From Cellulosimicrobium cellulans (GTDB taxonomy: Bacteria; Actinomycetota; Actinomycetes; Actinomycetales; Cellulomonadaceae), in the NCBI RefSeq assembly GCF_006539945.1, contig NZ_BJNZ01000003.1, positions 62,001 to 126,000 of the forward strand: a stretch of 64,000 nucleotides of DNA, in the 5' to 3' direction. Shown here piece after piece: positions 52,796 through 62,174 of this stretch (its first letter is position 1; each line of letters begins with the position of its first letter). The notes under the pieces were generated by a model. It saw nothing but the letters and a program-made list of their open reading frames with translations, made no database searches and had not been told where the DNA came from. Both the position numbers and the translations under genes were made by a program.

Positions 52796-54219
52796 CGGGC
52801 GCGGGGTCCGCGAGCGCCGCCGTGCCGGAGGGGACGGGGGGCGTGCGCCTGGGGTCGGTCGAGGAGGCGCTGGCGGAGATCCGGGCGGGGCGACCGGTGC
52901 TGGTGGCGGACTCTCCGGACCGGGAGAACGAGGCGGACGTGGTGTTCGCGGCGCAGGGGGTGTCGGCGGACTGGGTGGCGTGGACGATCCGGCACTCGTC
53001 GGGGTACCTGTGCGCGCCGATGCCGGCGGCGCGGGCGGACGCGTTGGAGCTGCCGTTGATGGTGCCGCACAGCCAGGATCCGCGGCGTACGGCGTACACG
53101 GTGACGGTGGACGCGGCGACGGGGGTGACGACGGGGATCTCGGCGGAGGACCGGGCGCGGACGTTGCGGGTGCTCGCGGACCCGGCGTCGGGTCCGGTGG
53201 ACCTGATCCGGCCGGGTCACGTGCTGCCGTTGCGGGCGGTGCCGGGGGGTGTGCTGCACCGTGCGGGGCACACGGAGGCGGCGGTGGACCTGGTGCGCCT
53301 GGCGGGGGTGGGCGAGGTCGGCGGGATCGCGGAGCTGGTGCACGACGACGGGACGATGATGCGTCTGGGGGACGCGGCGGCGCTGGCGGAGCGTGACGGG
53401 CTGGTGCTCATCACGATCGCGGACCTGGTGGCGTGGCGTCGGGTGCACGACCCGGCGCCGGCGGTGGCCGCGGAGGTGCCGGACGGGCAGGCGTTGGCGC
53501 GTCGGGTGCACCGCACCGCGTCTGCGGTGCTCCCGACGGCGCACGGCCGGTTCCGGGTGGTCGGGTACCGGGATCTGCGGACGGGGGCGGAGCACGTCGC
53601 TCTCGTGCCTGCGGTCGACCCGGCGGGCTCGGCGGACCGTGGTGAGGTCGGTGCGGAGGCCGCGAGCGCCGTCGGGCCGGAGGGGGTCCCGGTGGTGCGG
53701 GTGCACTCGGAGTGCCTGACGGGTGACGCGTTCGGGTCGTTGCGGTGCGACTGCGGTCCGCAGCTGCAGGCGGCGATGGAGCGGGTCGCGGCGGAGGGTG
53801 GCGCCGTGGTGTACCTGCGGGGGCACGAGGGGCGCGGCATCGGGCTGCTGGCGAAGATCGGGGCGTACGAGCTGCAGGACGCGGGTCTGGACACGGTGCA
53901 GGCGAACCTGGAGCTGGGGTGGCCGGTGGACCGTCGGGAGTACGGGGCGGCGGCGGCGATCCTGGCGGACCTGGGGTTGTCGCGGGTGCGGTTGCTGACG
54001 AACAACCCGGCGAAGGTGACGGGCCTGGTGGCCTGGGGCATCGAGGTCGTGGGGACGGAGCGGATCGAGGTGGGTCACGGGGAGCACAACCGGGCGTACC
54101 TGGTGACGAAGAAGGTGGCGATGGGTCATCTGCTGGACACGGTGGCGGTCCCGGAGGGGGCCGCCCTGGTGGAGCCTGGCGAGGGGCTGGGCGTCGAGAC
54201 GAAGGAGGACGAGGGATGA
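52792..54219 (+). CDS. ribBA: Bifunctional 3,4-dihydroxy-2-butanone 4-phosphate synthase / GTP cyclohydrolase II
   Basis: A 475-residue fusion supplying both riboflavin precursors. The RibB domain (1-~230) has the acidic motif [19 protein letters not shown] and GHTEAAVDL. The RibA domain has the zinc cysteines in [20 protein letters not shown], the [14 protein letters not shown] loop and [12 protein letters not shown], and ends [10 protein letters not shown]. About 40 residues of Ala/Gly insertion sit ahead of the RibA core. Codons are strikingly G-ending. ATGA overlap with ribH. Confidence 0.96.
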   Translation: MTGAGSASAAVPEGTGGVRLGSVEEALAEIRAGRPVLVADSPDRENEADVVFAAQGVSADWVAWTIRHSSGYLCAPMPAARADALELPLMVPHSQDPRRTAYTVTVDAATGVTTGISAEDRARTLRVLADPASGPVDLIRPGHVLPLRAVPGGVLHRAGHTEAAVDLVRLAGVGEVGGIAELVHDDGTMMRLGDAAALAERDGLVLITIADLVAWRRVHDPAPAVAAEVPDGQALARRVHRTASAVLPTAHGRFRVVGYRDLRTGAEHVALVPAVDPAGSADRGEVGAEAASAVGPEGVPVVRVHSECLTGDAFGSLRCDCGPQLQAAMERVAAEGGAVVYLRGHEGRGIGLLAKIGAYELQDAGLDTVQANLELGWPVDRREYGAAAAILADLGLSRVRLLTNNPAKVTGLVAWGIEVVGTERIEVGHGEHNRAYLVTKKVAMGHLLDTVAVPEGAALVEPGEGLGVETKEDEG

Positions 54220-54683
54220 GCGGGGCAGGTGCGCCGACGTTGAGCGTGGACGGGTCGGGGCTGCGGGTGACGGTGGTCGCGGCGAGCTGGCACACGGAGG
54301 TGATGGACGGGTTGCTGGCGGGGGCACGCCGGGCGTTGGCGGCGGCGAACGTGTCGCACGTGAGCGTGGTGCGGGTGCCGGGGTCGTTCGAGCTGCCGGT
54401 CGCGGCGGCGCGCGCGGTGGAGCGCGGTGCGGACGCGGTGGTGGCGCTGGGGGTGGTGATCCGTGGGGGGACGCCGCACTTCGAGTACGTGTGCCAGGCG
54501 GCGACGTCGGGCCTGACGGACGTGAGCGTGCGGACGGGCGTGCCGGTGGGTTTCGGGGTGCTGACGTGCGACGACGAGCAGCAGGCGCTGGACCGGGCGG
54601 GCCTGGAGGGGTCGCGCGAGGACAAGGGCGCGGAGGCGGCGGAGGCGGCGGTCGCGACGGTGGTGGCGCTGCGCGACCTGTGA
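54216..54683 (+). CDS. ribH: 6,7-dimethyl-8-ribityllumazine synthase
   Basis: A 155-residue enzyme condensing RibA/D and RibB products; family members form pentamers or icosahedra. Active-site segments: [51 protein letters not shown] with the catalytic His, and [29 protein letters not shown] precedes the ATG. It closes the riboswitch-controlled operon ribD-ribE-ribBA-ribH. Confidence 0.96.
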   Translation: MSGAGAPTLSVDGSGLRVTVVAASWHTEVMDGLLAGARRALAAANVSHVSVVRVPGSFELPVAAARAVERGADAVVALGVVIRGGTPHFEYVCQAATSGLTDVSVRTGVPVGFGVLTCDDEQQALDRAGLEGSREDKGAEAAEAAVATVVALRDL

Positions 54684-54743
54684 CGCGGGGGCCGGGGCGT
54701 GCCCGCTGGGCGGACCGCGCCCCGGTCTCTCCCGCGTGGCGGA

Positions 54744-54749
54744 TACCCT
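54744..54749 (+). promoter_or_regulatory. -10 element TACCCT, leaderless promoter of hisE
   Basis: TACCCT ends 7 nt before the hisE GTG, within GGATACCCT; no ribosome-binding site. Confidence 0.45.
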
Positions 54750-54756
54750 GGGGCGC

Positions 54757-55020
54757 GTGAAGACGTTCGAGTCCCTGTTCGCGGAGCTGTCCGAGAAGGC
54801 CACGACGCGACCTGCCGGTTCCGGCACGGTCGCGGAGCTGGACGCCGGCGTGCACGCGATCGGGAAGAAGGTGGTCGAGGAGGCCGCCGAGGTGTGGATG
54901 GCCGCCGAGTACGAGGGCGACGTGAAGACGGCGGAGGAGATCTCCCAGCTCCTCTACCACCTGCAGGTCCTCATGCTGGCGAAGGGTCTGAGCCTGCAGG
55001 ACGTGTACGAGCATCTGTGA
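54757..55020 (+). CDS. hisE: Phosphoribosyl-ATP pyrophosphatase
   Basis: An 87-residue MazG-fold enzyme for the second step of histidine synthesis. It starts [25 protein letters not shown] and has the metal-binding [14 protein letters not shown] and [17 protein letters not shown] helices. Stand-alone, as in mycobacteria, not fused to HisI. Upstream in-frame ATG 54736 would lie before the -10 and was rejected. hisG follows after 109 nt; the rest of the pathway is elsewhere. Confidence 0.95.
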   Translation: MKTFESLFAELSEKATTRPAGSGTVAELDAGVHAIGKKVVEEAAEVWMAAEYEGDVKTAEEISQLLYHLQVLMLAKGLSLQDVYEHL

Positions 55021-55129
55021 GCGGCCGCTCCGGTGAGCGCCGCGCTCCCGGCCGCGAGCGCCGCTCGCCCCTGCTCTGTCACCGTTCTCGTCCTGACCCG
55101 CTGCCGATCCCCTGAACGAAGGTCCTGTC

Positions 55130-55984
55130 ATGCTGCGTATCGCCGTCCCCAACAAGGGGTCCCTGTCCGAGCCCGCCGTCGAGATGCTGCGCGAGGCGGG
55201 GTACCGCCAGCGGCGTGACTCGCGCGAGCTCGTGCTGGCCGACCCGGACAACGACGTCGAGTTCTTCTTCCTGCGTCCTCGCGACATCGCGGTGTACGTG
55301 GGGTCGGGCACGGTCGACGTGGGGATCACGGGCCGGGACCTGCTGCTGGACTCGGGCGCCGACGCGGTGGAGCACATGCAGCTCGGCTTCGGCGGGTCGA
55401 CGTTCCGGTACGCGGCTCCGGCGGGTGCGGTGACGTCGCTGGAGCAGGTGCAGGGGCTGCGCGTGGCGACGTCGTACGAGGTGCTGGTCGAGGGACACCT
55501 GCGCTCGCACGGTGTGGAGGCCACGGTCGTGCACCTGGACGGCGCGGTGGAGTCGGCGGTGCAGCTCGGGGTGGCGGACGTCGTCGCGGACGTGGTCTCG
55601 ACGGGCACGACGCTGCGGGGCGCGGGCCTGGAGGTGTTCGGCGACCCGATCCTCGTGTCGGAGGCGGTCCTGATCCGTCCGCGCGCGGTCGCGGAGGCGG
55701 ACGTCCCGGCGGGGGTCGAGGTGCTGAGCCGGCGCCTGCAGGGTGTGCTCACGGCCCGCCAGTACGTCCTCATGGACTACGACGTCCCCGTCGAGCTCGT
55801 GGAGCGGGCGGTCGCGATCACGCCGGGCCTGGAGTCGCCGACGGTGTCCCCGCTGCACGACCGCGACTGGGCGGCGGTGCGGGCGATGGTGCGGCGCGAC
55901 CAGACGAACCAGGTCATGGACGCCCTGTACGACGTGGGGGCGCGAGCGATCCTCGTCACGCGGATCCACGCGTCCCGCCTCTGA
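55130..55984 (+). CDS. hisG: ATP phosphoribosyltransferase (long form)
   Basis: A 284-residue committing enzyme of histidine synthesis. It starts [25 protein letters not shown]; the PRPP loop is [14 protein letters not shown]. The C-terminal ~75-residue domain (from ~210, [26 protein letters not shown]) is the ACT-like regulatory domain of HisG-L, which gives histidine feedback inhibition without HisZ. GAAGG precedes the ATG. Confidence 0.96.
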   Translation: MLRIAVPNKGSLSEPAVEMLREAGYRQRRDSRELVLADPDNDVEFFFLRPRDIAVYVGSGTVDVGITGRDLLLDSGADAVEHMQLGFGGSTFRYAAPAGAVTSLEQVQGLRVATSYEVLVEGHLRSHGVEATVVHLDGAVESAVQLGVADVVADVVSTGTTLRGAGLEVFGDPILVSEAVLIRPRAVAEADVPAGVEVLSRRLQGVLTARQYVLMDYDVPVELVERAVAITPGLESPTVSPLHDRDWAAVRAMVRRDQTNQVMDALYDVGARAILVTRIHASRL

Positions 55985-56045
55985 TCCCGCTCGCCCCTCG
56001 GGCTCGGCGCCGGTGAGCGTCGTGCGGGTGTGAGACGGTGGCGGC

Positions 56046-56540
56046 ATGAGCACCGACCCGTTCCCCGATCCTGGTCTGCCGGGGGAGCGCCACGACGACC
56101 CGTACCGGCCGTTCCGGCCCCGGTTCGGGCTGGTGTCGGCGTGGGCGACCGGTGTCGTGGTCGTCGGCGGGTGCGTCGTCGTCGGGCTGTCGGCGACGGG
56201 ACCGCTCGGCACGTCGTGGGTGAACCGGCTGTCGCTGGCGGCGTTCGCGCTGTTCGCGGCGTGGTTGCTGTGGCGCCTCGGCGGGGTGCACGCGGTCCCG
56301 TCGCGTTCCGGGCTGCGGGTGCGCAACGTGATCTACACGCGGCAGCTCGAGTGGGCGCAGGTCGTGTCGGTCCGGTTCGGCAGCGGCGACGCGTGGGTTC
56401 GCCTGGACCTCGCGGACGGGTCGACGCTCGCCGTCATGGGGATCCAGCGGGCCGACGGCGCCCGCGGGGACGCGGATGCGCGGCGCCTCGCGGCGCTGGT
56501 CCAGGCGCACGGCGAGGCGCACGAGGAACCGCGCACCTGA
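56046..56540 (+). CDS. Bacterial PH-domain membrane protein (PF10756-like)
   Basis: A 164-residue protein with two transmembrane helices (LVSAWATGVVVVGGCVVVGLSA and RLSLAAFALFAAWLLWRL) and a C-terminal bPH domain of the low-molecular-weight antigen CFP-6 type, seen as GLRVRNVIYTRQLEWAQVVSVRFGSGDAWVRLDLADG. Function is unknown. It often follows hisG in actinobacteria. A strong bidirectional terminator separates it from the convergent helicase gene. Confidence 0.85.
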   Translation: MSTDPFPDPGLPGERHDDPYRPFRPRFGLVSAWATGVVVVGGCVVVGLSATGPLGTSWVNRLSLAAFALFAAWLLWRLGGVHAVPSRSGLRVRNVIYTRQLEWAQVVSVRFGSGDAWVRLDLADGSTLAVMGIQRADGARGDADARRLAALVQAHGEAHEEPRT

Positions 56541-56554
56541 CGCGCGACGGTACG

Positions 56555-56591
56555 CGAACGGCCCCGGATCCAGCGGATCCGGGGCCGTTCG
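56555..56591. terminator. Perfect 17-bp bidirectional terminator
   Basis: Positions 56555-56571 pair perfectly with 56575-56591 around a 3-nt loop, midway between two convergent stop codons. It serves the PH-domain gene and the DEAD-box helicase gene. Confidence 0.85.
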
Positions 56592-56626
56592 TCTGCTCGC
56601 GTCGCCGGCGGCGGACGCCGGAGCGG

Positions 56627-58540
56627 TCAGTACGCGGTGCGGTGGCGGGGCTTGCGCTCGCCCCGGTCGTCGGCACGGTCGAAGCGGTCGCGACGCTCGT
56701 CGCGACGACCGGACGGGCCGTGCCCGCCGCGCGGGCCGCGCGACGCGGGCGCGCCCTCGTCCAGGCGGATGCGCAGCGCCTTCCCGGCGACCCGGGCGCG
56801 GGAGATGCGGTCCATGGTCTCCGCGTCGAGCGGCGCGGTGATGTCCACGAGGGAGAAGGACGGGAAGATGTCGATCTTGCCGACGTCCGACCCGGCGAGG
56901 CCGGCCTCGTTCGTCAGCGCGCCGACGATCCCGCCGGGCATCACACCGTCCTTGTGGCCGACGGACAGGCGGTAGCGGGTACCGACGGCGTCGCGGCGGA
57001 TGCCGCGCGTGCCGTCGCCCTCGCGGCGGCCCGACGCGCGCTCGCCGCGCGGACGCTCGCCCGTGCGCTCGGTGCGGCGCGCCTTGGCCTGCTCGCGCGC
57101 CGCGGCGCGCTCGGCCTCGAACCGCTCCTGCTCCTCGCGGGCCCGGGGGCCGTCGTCGCCGACCGCGAGCGCCGCCATGGCCGCCGCGAGGTCGACGGGG
57201 TCGACGTCGTGCTCGGCGAGGAAGGTGCGCACCATGTCGACGTACATGGACAGGCGGCCTGCCTCCTGGCGGGCGGGGACCTGGCCGAGCAGGGCCCGCA
57301 CCTTGTGCGCGGACACGTCCGCTGGGGAGGGGACCTCGATCTCCTCGAGCGGGGTGCGGGTGGTGCGCTCGATGGCGCGCAGGCGACCGCGCTCGTGCGG
57401 GGTGACGAAGCTCAGGGCCTCGCCGGTGCGCCCGGCGCGGCCGGTGCGGCCGATGCGGTGCACGTACGCCTCGGGCTCGCCCGGCAGGTCGAAGTTCACG
57501 ACGAGGCCGATGCGGTCCACGTCGAGACCACGCGCGGCGACGTCGGTCGCGACGAGGACGTCGAGCGCGCCGGAGCGCAGGCGCTCCACGATCCGCTCGC
57601 GCTCCTTCTGCGCGACGTCGCCGGAGATGGTGGCGGCGGAGATACCGCGCTCGACGAGCGCGGACCCGACCTCCTCCGCGGCGCCGCGCGTGCGGGTGAA
57701 CACGATCGCGGCCTCGGCGTCGGACGTGGCGAGGACGCGCACGAGCGAGCCGGTCTTGTGCCGGAACGGCACGACGGCGTACGTCTGGCGCACGCTCGTC
57801 ACCGTGGAGGACTGGCGGGCGACGGCGATCTCGACGGGGTCGGTGAGGTGCTCGTTCGCGACGCGGCGGATCGGGGCGGGCATCGTCGCGGAGAACAGGG
57901 CGACCTGACGCTCGCGCGGGGCGCGGGAGAAGATCGTGTCGACGTCCTCCGCGAAGCCCATGCGCAGCATCTCGTCGGCCTCGTCGAGCACGAGGAAGCG
58001 CACGTCGTCGAGCACGAGGGTGCCGCGCTCGATGTGGTCGATGACGCGCCCGGGCGTGCCGACGACGACCTGCGCGCCGCCCGCGAGCGCCCGCTGCTGC
58101 GGCTGGTAGGGGGAGCCGCCGTACACGGCGACGACGTCGACCTTGGGCAGGTGGGTCGCGAACGACTCGACGGCGTCGGCGACCTGCATGGCGAGCTCGC
58201 GCGTCGGGGTCAGGACGACGGCCTGCACGCGGCGCAGGGACGGGTCGATCGCGGCGAGCAGCGGGAGGCCGAACGCGGCGGTCTTGCCGGTGCCGGTCTG
58301 CGCGACGCCGGTGATGTCGCGGCCGGCGAGGAGCGCCGGGATGGCCTCGGCCTGGATCGCGGACGGGGTGACGAAGCCGAGGTCGGCGACGGCGCGCTCG
58401 AGGGGAGCGGGCAGGCCGAGGTCGGCGAACACGGGCCCGGCGGGCGCGGTCGGCTCGGGGAGGGTCTGGTCCGCGCGCTCGGTGGGGGCGTCGGCGGACT
58501 GGTCGAGGGCGTGCGAGGGCGCGAGGACGTCAGCAGTCAT
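56627..58540 (-). CDS. DEAD-box RNA helicase (DeaD/CsdA type)
   Basis: A 637-residue ATP-dependent RNA helicase. Motifs in order: Q motif region FADLGLPAPLERAVADLGFVTPSAIQ, motif I AQTGTGKTAAFGLP, Ia PTRELAMQV, II VLDEADEML, III SATMP, IV-VI with ATDVAARGLDVDRIGLVVNFDLP and HRIGRTGRAG. After residue ~420 come a dimerisation-like region and a DbpA-type RNA-binding domain (YRLSVGHKDGVMPGGIVGALTNEAGL), then a basic Arg/Gly tail. Such helicases assist ribosome assembly and cold adaptation. ATG at 58540 (MTADVLAP) was chosen over an earlier in-frame start. Confidence 0.93.
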   Translation of the reverse strand: MTADVLAPSHALDQSADAPTERADQTLPEPTAPAGPVFADLGLPAPLERAVADLGFVTPSAIQAEAIPALLAGRDITGVAQTGTGKTAAFGLPLLAAIDPSLRRVQAVVLTPTRELAMQVADAVESFATHLPKVDVVAVYGGSPYQPQQRALAGGAQVVVGTPGRVIDHIERGTLVLDDVRFLVLDEADEMLRMGFAEDVDTIFSRAPRERQVALFSATMPAPIRRVANEHLTDPVEIAVARQSSTVTSVRQTYAVVPFRHKTGSLVRVLATSDAEAAIVFTRTRGAAEEVGSALVERGISAATISGDVAQKERERIVERLRSGALDVLVATDVAARGLDVDRIGLVVNFDLPGEPEAYVHRIGRTGRAGRTGEALSFVTPHERGRLRAIERTTRTPLEEIEVPSPADVSAHKVRALLGQVPARQEAGRLSMYVDMVRTFLAEHDVDPVDLAAAMAALAVGDDGPRAREEQERFEAERAAAREQAKARRTERTGERPRGERASGRREGDGTRGIRRDAVGTRYRLSVGHKDGVMPGGIVGALTNEAGLAGSDVGKIDIFPSFSLVDITAPLDAETMDRISRARVAGKALRIRLDEGAPASRGPRGGHGPSGRRDERRDRFDRADDRGERKPRHRTAY

Positions 58541-58940
58541 GAAGGGGTGAGGACCGTTTCGTTTCGGGGTGTGGAGTGGCGTGCGGTCACCAGGACGGTT
58601 CTCGCAGGTCGCACTCCCGAACACACCAGGCCGGCCACCAGGACGATCAGGGATGATCGAGGGGGACGGCCGCTCTCACGGACACACGCGGGACGAGCGA
58701 CGAACTCCAAAGGTGTGGCCATCCTACCGGAGGGAGCGGCCGGTGAGCGGGCCGGGCCCGGTGACGTCCCTCACCGCGTCCCGGTCCCGCGGTCGATCGG
58801 GACGGACGAAACGGGTGATTTCCGCCCGGGGAGGGCGCCGCGCCGCGAAATGAGGGTCCGGGTGCGGGGGCCCGGTACGTAGGATGGTCCGCGCGCGGCA
58901 GGTCGCCGCGACGGCGCGACGTGAGCACGGGGCGGTGGGT
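58541..58940. promoter_or_regulatory. Divergent intergenic region with the helicase leader and pgsA promoter
   Basis: No gene is supportable in this 400-nt span. On the minus strand TAGGAT (58721-58726) is a plausible -10 that would give the helicase mRNA a ~170-nt leader, long for this genome. On the plus strand TAGGAT (58880-58885) is a plausible -10 for pgsA. The helicase leader contains a near-repeat, caccaggacggt and caccaggacgat (58588 and 58635 regions). Confidence 0.45.
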
Positions 58941-59558
58941 GTGTCAGCAGGGCAGCAGGTCAGCTCCCGCGTCCTGACCGTCCCGAACGTCATCAGCCTC
59001 CTGCGGCTGCTCCTCGTGCCGGTGTTCGCGGTCCTCATCGTGCGCGGCGACGACGTGTGGGCGCTCGTCGTGCTCGCGGTGTCGGGGGCGTCCGACTGGC
59101 TCGACGGAGTCCTCGCGCGGCGCCTCGACCAGGTGAGCCGCCTCGGGCAGATGCTCGACCCGGCCGCGGACCGGCTCTTCATCCTCGTCACCCTCCTGGG
59201 CCTCGCCTGGCGCGACGTCGTGCCGCTGTGGCTCGTCGTGGTCGTCGTCGGGCGTGACCTGCTCCTCGTCGCGCTGCTGCCGCTGCTGGCACGCCACGGG
59301 TACGGGCCCCTGCCGGTGAGCTTCGCGGGCAAGGCAGGGACGTTCGCGCTGCTGTACGCGTTCCCGCTCCTGCTGCTGGCCGAGATGCCGGGGTGGCTGG
59401 GCGACGTCGCCGCGGTCACGGGCTGGGCGTTCACCTGGTGGGGCGTCGGCCTGTACTGGCTCGCGGGCGCCCAGTACGTGCTGCAGACGCGCGCGCTCGT
59501 CGTGCGCGGCGGGGCGGCCACCGGCGAGACCGGCACGACGACGCGGGAGGCGCCGTGA
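58941..59558 (+). CDS. pgsA: CDP-diacylglycerol-glycerol-3-phosphate phosphatidyltransferase-like (CDP-alcohol phosphatidyltransferase)
   Basis: A 205-residue membrane enzyme with about five helices. The CDP-alcohol signature D-x2-DG-x2-AR-x8-G-x3-D-x3-D is complete in SDWLDGVLARRLDQVSRLGQMLDPAADR. It starts VSAGQQVSSRVLTVPNVIS. The in-frame ATG at 58884 overlaps the -10 and cannot be the start. The substrate may be glycerol-3-phosphate, but related Rv1822 (pgsA2) is of less certain specificity. GTGA overlap with the DUF881 gene. Confidence 0.88.
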   Translation: MSAGQQVSSRVLTVPNVISLLRLLLVPVFAVLIVRGDDVWALVVLAVSGASDWLDGVLARRLDQVSRLGQMLDPAADRLFILVTLLGLAWRDVVPLWLVVVVVGRDLLLVALLPLLARHGYGPLPVSFAGKAGTFALLYAFPLLLLAEMPGWLGDVAAVTGWAFTWWGVGLYWLAGAQYVLQTRALVVRGGAATGETGTTTREAP

Positions 59559-60526
59559 GCGAGAACAGTCCGGACCCGGGCGGGGCCGCACGCCGCGCTC
59601 CCGTCGACGCGTCGATGACGCTGCTCAACGAGGTCATGCACCGTCCGCTCGACCCCGGGTACGCGGACGCCGCGGCGCGCCGCGCCGCGGGGCAGTTGCC
59701 GCATCGCGGCCGTACGGGCACGGTGACCCTCGTCGCCCTCGCAGTCGTCCTCGGCGTCGTCACCACGGCGGCCGCGGTCGAGCTGCGCGCGCCGCAGCCG
59801 GGCGTGATCGCGGCGCGCGAGACCCTGGAGCAGGAGATCCTCGACCGGCAGGGCGCCGTCGAGGACCTCACGGCCCGCGGGGCGGAGCTGTCCGCGGAGA
59901 TCGAGCAGCTCCAGGGCGCGGCGCTCAGCGGCGCGAGCGCGGACGTGCTCCAGGGCCTCCAGGAGGAGGGCGCGCTGACCGGCACGCAGGCGGTCGAGGG
60001 CCAGGGTGTCGTCGTCACGCTCGACGACACCAGCGGCGGCCTGTCGTCCGACACCGTGGACGCGAACTCGCTCGTGCACGACTCCGACCTCCAGCGCGTC
60101 GTCAACGCGCTCTGGGCCGGGGGCGCGGAGGCCGTCGCGATCAACGACCAGCGGCTCACGGGGCTGTCGGCCATCCGCTCCGCCGGCGACGCGGTGCTCG
60201 TCGACCTGCAGCCCCTCGTCGGCCCCTACCGGGTCGAGGCGATCGGCGACCCGGACACCCTGCGCACCTCGCTCCTGCGCTCGGGCACGTCGGACTACCT
60301 CCAGATCCTCGGGACCCAGTACGGCATCCGGTCGAGCGTGACGACGCAGAGCCGCCTGGACCTGCCCGGCCGGTCCGCACCCACGTTGTTCTTCGCGCAG
60401 GCCCCGGCGGCGACCGTAGACTCCGACACGCCCGCCGGGAGCACCGACGGCACGACGGACGGCACGACCGACGGGACCGGGACGGGCCCGGAACCGCACG
60501 AGACAGGGCAGGAGAACGTCGAATGA
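59555..60526 (+). CDS. DUF881 family protein (first copy)
   Basis: A 323-residue protein with a cytoplasmic N-terminus, one transmembrane helix (TGTVTLVALAVVLGVVTTAAAVEL), a coiled coil (EQEILDRQGAVEDLTARGAELSAEIEQLQG) and the DUF881 domain (VEGQGVVVTLDD through IRSSVTTQSRLDLP). The final ~35 residues are Thr/Asp/Gly-rich. Rv1823-like genes sit at this position in many actinobacteria; an envelope or division role is suspected but not known. Coupled on both sides by 4-nt overlaps. Confidence 0.88.
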   Translation: MSENSPDPGGAARRAPVDASMTLLNEVMHRPLDPGYADAAARRAAGQLPHRGRTGTVTLVALAVVLGVVTTAAAVELRAPQPGVIAARETLEQEILDRQGAVEDLTARGAELSAEIEQLQGAALSGASADVLQGLQEEGALTGTQAVEGQGVVVTLDDTSGGLSSDTVDANSLVHDSDLQRVVNALWAGGAEAVAINDQRLTGLSAIRSAGDAVLVDLQPLVGPYRVEAIGDPDTLRTSLLRSGTSDYLQILGTQYGIRSSVTTQSRLDLPGRSAPTLFFAQAPAATVDSDTPAGSTDGTTDGTTDGTGTGPEPHETGQENVE

Positions 60527-60855
60527 TCGCAGTCGTCGGACTGGTGGTGGGCATCGTCGCGGGCCTCGTCCTGCAACCCACCGTCCCGGTGTCGCTGCAG
60601 CCCTACCTGCCCATCGCCGTCGTGGCCGCGCTCGACGCCCTGTTCGGTGGCCTGCGCGCCCGCCTCGACGGGTTGTTCGACGACAAGGTCTTCCTCGTGT
60701 CGTTCCTGTCGAACGTCGTCGTCGCCGCCCTCATCGTCTTCCTCGGCGACCAGCTCGGCGTCGGGAGCCAGCTCTCCACGGCCGTCGTCGTCGTGCTCGG
60801 CATCCGCATCTTCTCCAACGCCGCCGCCATCCGGCGCCACATCTTCAAGGCGTGA
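60523..60855 (+). CDS. sbp: Small basic protein Sbp (DUF1290)
   Basis: A 110-residue membrane protein with three to four hydrophobic helices beginning MIAVVGLVVGIVAGLVLQPTVP, then YLPIAVVAALDALFGGLRARLDGLFDDKVFLVSFLSNVVVAALIVFLGDQLGVG, the DUF1290 pattern, ending RIFSNAAAIRRHIFKA. It is always found between DUF881 genes and near ftsZ or pgsA; function unknown. Confidence 0.92.
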   Translation: MIAVVGLVVGIVAGLVLQPTVPVSLQPYLPIAVVAALDALFGGLRARLDGLFDDKVFLVSFLSNVVVAALIVFLGDQLGVGSQLSTAVVVVLGIRIFSNAAAIRRHIFKA

Positions 60856-62174
60856 GCGTGACCCGCGACCCCCAGGACCACCGCGACCCGGACGCCGACG
60901 ACGTGACGCCGGACGCCCTCGCCCCGGACGACGCCCCCGTCACCACCGACGAGACCACCGACGACGTCGAGACCGCCCCACCACCGGACCACGACGATCG
61001 CCCGGCCGAGCCCGAGACCGAGACACCGGGGGAGACGGCGGCTCCCCGCTCGACCGCCGAGGCCACCGGCGCCGCTCCGGACGAGACCGGCGCCGACGAC
61101 GGCGAGCCCGCGGACGAGCCGGCACGCGAGCACGACGTCGTACCCGAGGTACCGGACGGCACGGTCGAGGGCGACGAGCCGCCCGCAGCCGGCGCCACCC
61201 CGGTCGGCGAGGAGCCCGGCGACGACCCGGCAGGGGCCGTTCCGCGCGACGGCGCCGACCAGGACCACGACCATGACCACGGCGTCGGGGACACGGCCGC
61301 GCCCGACGATCTTGCGGGCGATGCCGCCGCACCGGACGACGACGCGACCTCTGCGGACACCCCCGGCACGGACGCCTCGGCGCCGGCGGAGCCCCCCGCG
61401 ACGACGGGGACCATCGGTGCCGTGGGCCGCCACGGCTCCCCGACGCGGCCGGAGCCGCGCGGGCTGCGCGGGCTCGGCCGGGCGCTGCGCCCCCGAGCGT
61501 CCCGGTCCCAGATCGTCGTCGGCGTCCTGTGCGCGCTGCTCGGCTTCGCGCTCGTGGTCCAGGTGAGCCAGACGCAGGAGGACCAGCTCTCGTCCCTGCG
61601 CCAGAGCGACCTCGTGCGCCTCCTCGACGACGTGACCCAGCGTTCCGGCGAGCTCGAGGACCAGGTCTCCTCGCTCGAGTCGACGCGGGACGAGCTCCAG
61701 TCCGGGTCCGGACGCGAGCGGGCCGCGCTCGAGCTCGCCGAGCAGCAGGCGGAGACGCTCGGCATCCTGTCCGGCCGGCTCCCCGCCGAGGGCCCGGGCG
61801 TCGAGATCGAGGTCGTCGAGGGCACGGAGCCGCTCGACGCGTTCGCGCTCTTCAACGTGCTCGAGGAGCTGCGCAACGCGGGCGCGGAGGCGATGGAGGT
61901 CAACGGGGTCCGGCTCGTCGCGAGCAGCTACTTCGAGGACTCCGCCGAGGGCGTCGTGGTGGACGGGCAGACGATCACCTCGCCGTACCGGTGGAACGTC
62001 ATCGGCGACCCGTCGACGCTCGAGACGGCCCTCGAGATCCCCGGCGGCGCGATGGCGTCGCTGCGCGCGGACGGGGCGCGCACGACGATCACCCAGCAGG
62101 ACCGGGTCGAGGTCGCCGCGACCGTCGAGCCCGGGGCGCCGCAGTACGCGACCCCCGTCCCGGCCGACGAGTGA
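60852..62174 (+). CDS. DUF881 family protein with long acidic N-terminal domain (second copy)
   Basis: A 440-residue protein. Residues ~1-185 are extremely acidic and low complexity (Asp, Glu, Ala, Pro, Thr) and probably disordered in the cytoplasm; then a short basic segment, a transmembrane helix near 218-238 (IVVGVLCALLGFALVVQV), a coiled coil (QRSGELEDQVSSLESTRDELQ) and a DUF881 domain paralogous to the first copy. The usual Rv1825-like homologue has a much shorter N-terminus. Its stop ends the coupled pgsA-DUF881-sbp-DUF881 set. Confidence 0.86.
   Translation: MSVTRDPQDHRDPDADDVTPDALAPDDAPVTTDETTDDVETAPPPDHDDRPAEPETETPGETAAPRSTAEATGAAPDETGADDGEPADEPAREHDVVPEVPDGTVEGDEPPAAGATPVGEEPGDDPAGAVPRDGADQDHDHDHGVGDTAAPDDLAGDAAAPDDDATSADTPGTDASAPAEPPATTGTIGAVGRHGSPTRPEPRGLRGLGRALRPRASRSQIVVGVLCALLGFALVVQVSQTQEDQLSSLRQSDLVRLLDDVTQRSGELEDQVSSLESTRDELQSGSGRERAALELAEQQAETLGILSGRLPAEGPGVEIEVVEGTEPLDAFALFNVLEELRNAGAEAMEVNGVRLVASSYFEDSAEGVVVDGQTITSPYRWNVIGDPSTLETALEIPGGAMASLRADGARTTITQQDRVEVAATVEPGAPQYATPVPADE

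Noticed and set aside
52471-55773. Long minus-strand open frame opposite the rib and his genes
   Set aside because: Shadow frame produced by the G-ending codons of ribE, ribBA, ribH and hisG; no motif found.
56030-58882. Long plus-strand open frame opposite the DEAD-box helicase
   Set aside because: Antisense to clear helicase motifs and runs through a 17-bp terminator.
58884-58940. ATG 58884 as start of pgsA
   Set aside because: It overlaps the TAGGAT -10 element, so it would not be in the transcript; GTG 58941 matches the family N-terminus.
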